Source of the DNA: Oncomelania hupensis
Taxonomy: Eukaryota; Mollusca; Gastropoda; Littorinimorpha; Pomatiopsidae
DNA: 64,000 nt
Direction of reading: 5' to 3'
NCBI GenBank assembly: GCA_036898135.1
Contig: CM072522.1
Span: 32,289,951 to 32,353,950 of the forward strand
How positions within the stretch are numbered: position 1 is the stretch's first letter; each line of letters begins with the position of its first letter. A model generated the notes under the pieces. That model searched no databases, was not told where the DNA came from, and saw only the letters and a list, made by a program, of their open reading frames with translations. Below, piece by piece: positions 61,665 to 64,000 of this stretch. The position numbers and the translations under genes are program-made.

Positions 61665-62038
61665 CAAGATTTACAATATACACTGACTATATAAAGTGTT
61701 CAAAGACAAAACAGGGAGTTGCCATGATTGCTTTCCATTGTATCGCTAAGAAAGACTGACGACATTCTACACTCGGGAGAGTGCTGACATTGCTTACCTG
61801 ATCATTACATTTTATTACAATTAAGTGCAGGAATCTTATGCATATTTACATTGGACATTAAAAACATAAAATGATATTGACATATTTATTTACAGTATAG
61901 TATAGAGTAGCAATGAAAAAACATTCATACGTACTGTCCTCTCCGGCAGCGTACACGGCTACAACTTTATATAAAGCACAACACACTAGATTAAATAAAT
62001 GTACAAAAAATGAATGATTCCAAGAATTTACAGACTAA
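61665..62038. other. No gene recognised
   Basis: AT-rich flank of the pseudogene with nothing further supported. Confidence 0.4.
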
Positions 62039-62146
62039 CTGACGTCACCTAGCAAACATTCAAGACTGACGTCACCTAGCTAACATTCAAGACAGACGTC
62101 ACCTAGCTAACATTCAAGACTGACGTCACCTAGCTAACATTCAAGA
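62039..62146. repeat. Four 27-bp tandem repeats containing TGACGTCA
   Basis: Units CTGACGTCACCTAGCTAACA then TTCAAGA at 62039, 62066, 62093 and 62120. Three contain the perfect palindrome TGACGTCA; the third has AGACGTCA. The first differs at one other base. Confidence 0.95.
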
Positions 62147-62154
62147 CTCCTTTG

Positions 62155-62450
62155 GATGAGAGTATAAACCAAGGTCTAGCCTGTGCATGCACACATTCCA
62201 TCGCACATTTAAAGATCCTGATGCTCATGTTTTAGACAGGTGAGTGCTGGCAAATACACCTAGCACACACTAGGTCCCTTCTCCCCATCCCCGGTCGCCC
62301 AGGATTGTGCTCAGTCGTCTAGGCATCAGACTATGCGCCAAAAGGTTGCAGGTGGGCGCTTCGGGCGGATTGAGTTAGATACTGTATGGACCAGCGCCTT
62401 GAGCAGCTCTTGAGCTGGAAAAAGCGCTATATAAAAGTGATAAAATAATT
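62155..62450 (+). repeat. SINE-like repeat, family E, sense copy
   Basis: Runs from GGATGAGAGTATAAACCAAGG to CAGCGCCTTGAGCAGCTC, TTGAGCTGGAAAAAGCGC and TATATAAAAGTGATAAAATA. It is the reverse of 28085-28415. The GCGCTATATAAA end resembles tails of other SINEs here, suggesting a common partner LINE. Confidence 0.72.
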
Positions 62451-62489
62451 AATTAACATAAATAGGACTGGCACACGAATTCAAACGCT

Positions 62490-62590
62490 GGGGAGAGGGG
62501 GAGGGGGAGAGAGAGACATATATATATAGAGAGAGAGAGGGAGAGAGAGAGGGAGGGAGAGAGAGAAAGAGGGAGAAAGAGAGTAAGGCA
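62490..62590. repeat. GA-rich low-complexity sequence
   Basis: GAGAGA/GGGAGA runs with a short TATATA interruption. The family A copy that follows is itself followed by a GA-rich stretch (63050-63180). Confidence 0.9.
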
Positions 62591-62662
62591 GAATGGCCCC
62601 CATAAGACAGAGACATAAAGGAAGAGGAACAGCTAAGAAATATTAAACTAATGAGGTAATGT

Positions 62663-63039
62663 TAGTTATTCATTGCTTACAGGGTCCAACGGACTGCAAA
62701 GAGCCAAATCAGGACCACAAAATCAAGACCAAAACTTCGCTGAAAGAGGACTCGCCCCTGATCCGCATAAAAGATCTGCCGAAACAACCCTAGTGGTAAC
62801 ACTGAAGGCAATCCACCAGCCAGTCACTTTACAATAAAGGCATCCCACGCAGGGGACGCTGAGGCTGTACTCTAATTTATCAAACTCCCGTTCACAAAAA
62901 CAAAATAGAATATAAACATTATACAATTTCAACAAAACACATACATATAAGATGACTACATTGCCAAATAATAACATCATAGGAAGCCCTAGTGACCATT
63001 TTGCAGAAAGCGTCCAATATTCCCAAACTGATCCAACAG
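62663..63039 (-). repeat. Family A retroposon, 5'-truncated A1 copy
   Basis: Tail-side 377 bp, from TTAGTTATTCATTGC to CTGATCCAACAG, then unrelated GA-rich sequence. TAATGAG words on both sides hint at a TSD but are not convincing. Confidence 0.85.
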
Positions 63040-63273
63040 AAATTAGATAATGAGAGAGGGCGAGAAGGAAAAGCAAAACAAGAAGAGCGAGAACACAAAC
63101 GAAAGAAGAGAAGTGGGAGAGAGAGTGATGATAAGGAAAGAAAGAGAACGAGAAATAGAGAGAGAGAGGGAGAAAGAGATGGTGTACGCTCATGCGAGAC
63201 CTTCGCTGTAAACAAATGTTATGATCACAGCCAAAACAAAACCAATCATCCGACACAGATTCATGCGCCGCTA

Positions 63274-63851
63274 TATTACATTACGTTACATTATTATTGC
63301 TTTAGGTCCAGCGGACTCTTCTGAGCCAAATCAGGACCGGACAACCCCTGATCTGCATCAAAGATCTGCTGAAACAACCCTAGTGGTAAAACTGAAAAGC
63401 TCTCCACCAGCCAGTCACTTTACAATAAAGACATCCCACGCAGGAAACGCTGAGGCTGTACTTTAATTTATCGAACCCCCGTTTACAAAAACAAATAGAA
63501 TACAAACATTATTATAAATTATTAACAAAACACATATAAAATGCCTACATTGCTAAATAATAACATCATAGGAAGCCCTAGTGACCACCTGGCAGAAAGC
63601 TTCCAATATTCCCAAGCTGATCCAACAGACCTCATACACAAATAAGGAGTCTTGTCCCGGAAGAGTTTTCAAGAAAAAAGATAGGGGACTGGTCTAGCGA
63701 AGAAGAAGACGATAGTATAGCAGATTGATAGAACAGAGCAGGAATCAGAAAGAGCAAATGAGAAAGACAGCGACAGTGGGAATTTAAAGCACTAAATTTC
63801 CAGAAAGCGGGGATACTATTTATACTAAAAACCCCGGCACCCCAACGGGGG
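63274..63851 (-). repeat. Family A retroposon, complete A3 copy with 16-bp TSD
   Basis: TSD GATTCATGCGCCGCTA (63258-63273) and GATTCATGCGCAGCTA (63852-63867), one mismatch. 578 bp, from the CCCCCGTTGGGGTGCC hairpin to an (ATGTA)n-type tail. This proves that A3 elements start at the hairpin, without the 135-bp A2 leader. Confidence 0.95.
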
Positions 63852-63904
63852 GATTCATGCGCAGCTAAAACATCCTTTACCCAAAGCAGACCAAAGACAA
63901 TGAC

Positions 63905-64000
63905 TTAAAGAAATTAGAAGGGCAAAGCCCACATGACACATGTTCCTTGTAGAACGTTGCAATATTTAACATGAACATGAGTGTCCAGAAACAAAACAAA
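63905..64000. repeat. GGGCAAAGCCC repeat block (cut by window end)
   Basis: TTAGAAGGGCAAAGCCCACA, GTTGCAATATTTAACATGAA and CATGAGTGTCCAGAA match 41600-41690. Confidence 0.7.

Overview
This is nuclear DNA of an invertebrate animal, most likely a mollusc and perhaps a gastropod. It is AT-rich, has spliced genes with GT-AG introns, and is full of transposons and microsatellites. It also carries short repeats that I associate with marine molluscs: the TGACCTTGACCTT / CAGACAGAC block near 39.2 kb and the GGGCAAAGCCC block near 41.6 and 63.9 kb. The species call is inference and no single feature proves it.

The host genes are a tandem family of C2H2 zinc-finger genes, all on the minus strand. Three are complete and share one four-exon plan: gene 1 (exons at 25.5, 23.0, 7.7 and 7.1-5.9 kb), gene 2 (36.5, 35.2, 34.6 and 32.0-31.1 kb) and gene 3 (56.9, 56.0, 54.2 and 52.5-51.5 kb). 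Splice sites and reading phases agree at every junction, predicting proteins of 585, 497 and 487 residues. Each has a short N-terminal exon with a WMRLQAWHAQ motif, an exon with 57-bp tandem repeats encoding VKTEPDSD (a perfect psi-K-x-E SUMO-acceptor consensus), a small linker exon, and one large exon with 12, 7 plus one dead, or 9 zinc fingers. Two broken relatives lie at 38.6-39.05 kb and 60.96-61.66 kb. In the second, the finger array has collapsed into a tandem array of 13-residue Cys-x2-Cys half-fingers.

Most of the rest is mobile DNA in the introns and between the genes. Intron 2 of gene 1 (15 kb) holds an RTE-like LINE fragment, a decayed Harbinger unit (transposase with three stops plus a MADF-protein gene), and a second, better preserved Harbinger unit (13.07-19.77 kb) that has taken in two solo LTRs. 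Intron 3 of gene 2 holds a piggyBac-like and a hAT-like element. Intron 2 of gene 3 holds a pogo-like element. About twenty copies of a 575-700 bp retroposon, here called family A, make up roughly an eighth of the window. Several are complete with 12-16 bp target-site duplications, and three are 5'-truncated to 63-164 bp. Three non-LTR RT lineages are visible: RTE-like with a (GGATA)n tail, Rex1/CR1-group with one uninterrupted 776-codon ORF, and CR1/L2-like. Two solo-LTR families each have a second copy; one second copy ends in an inverted piece of its own U3 start.

The most promising points are the zinc-finger family with a variable SUMO-motif array, family A as a possibly undescribed retroposon, the LTR copy with two U3 ends, and the half-finger array. 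No rRNA gene, CRISPR array, operon or bacterial feature was seen.
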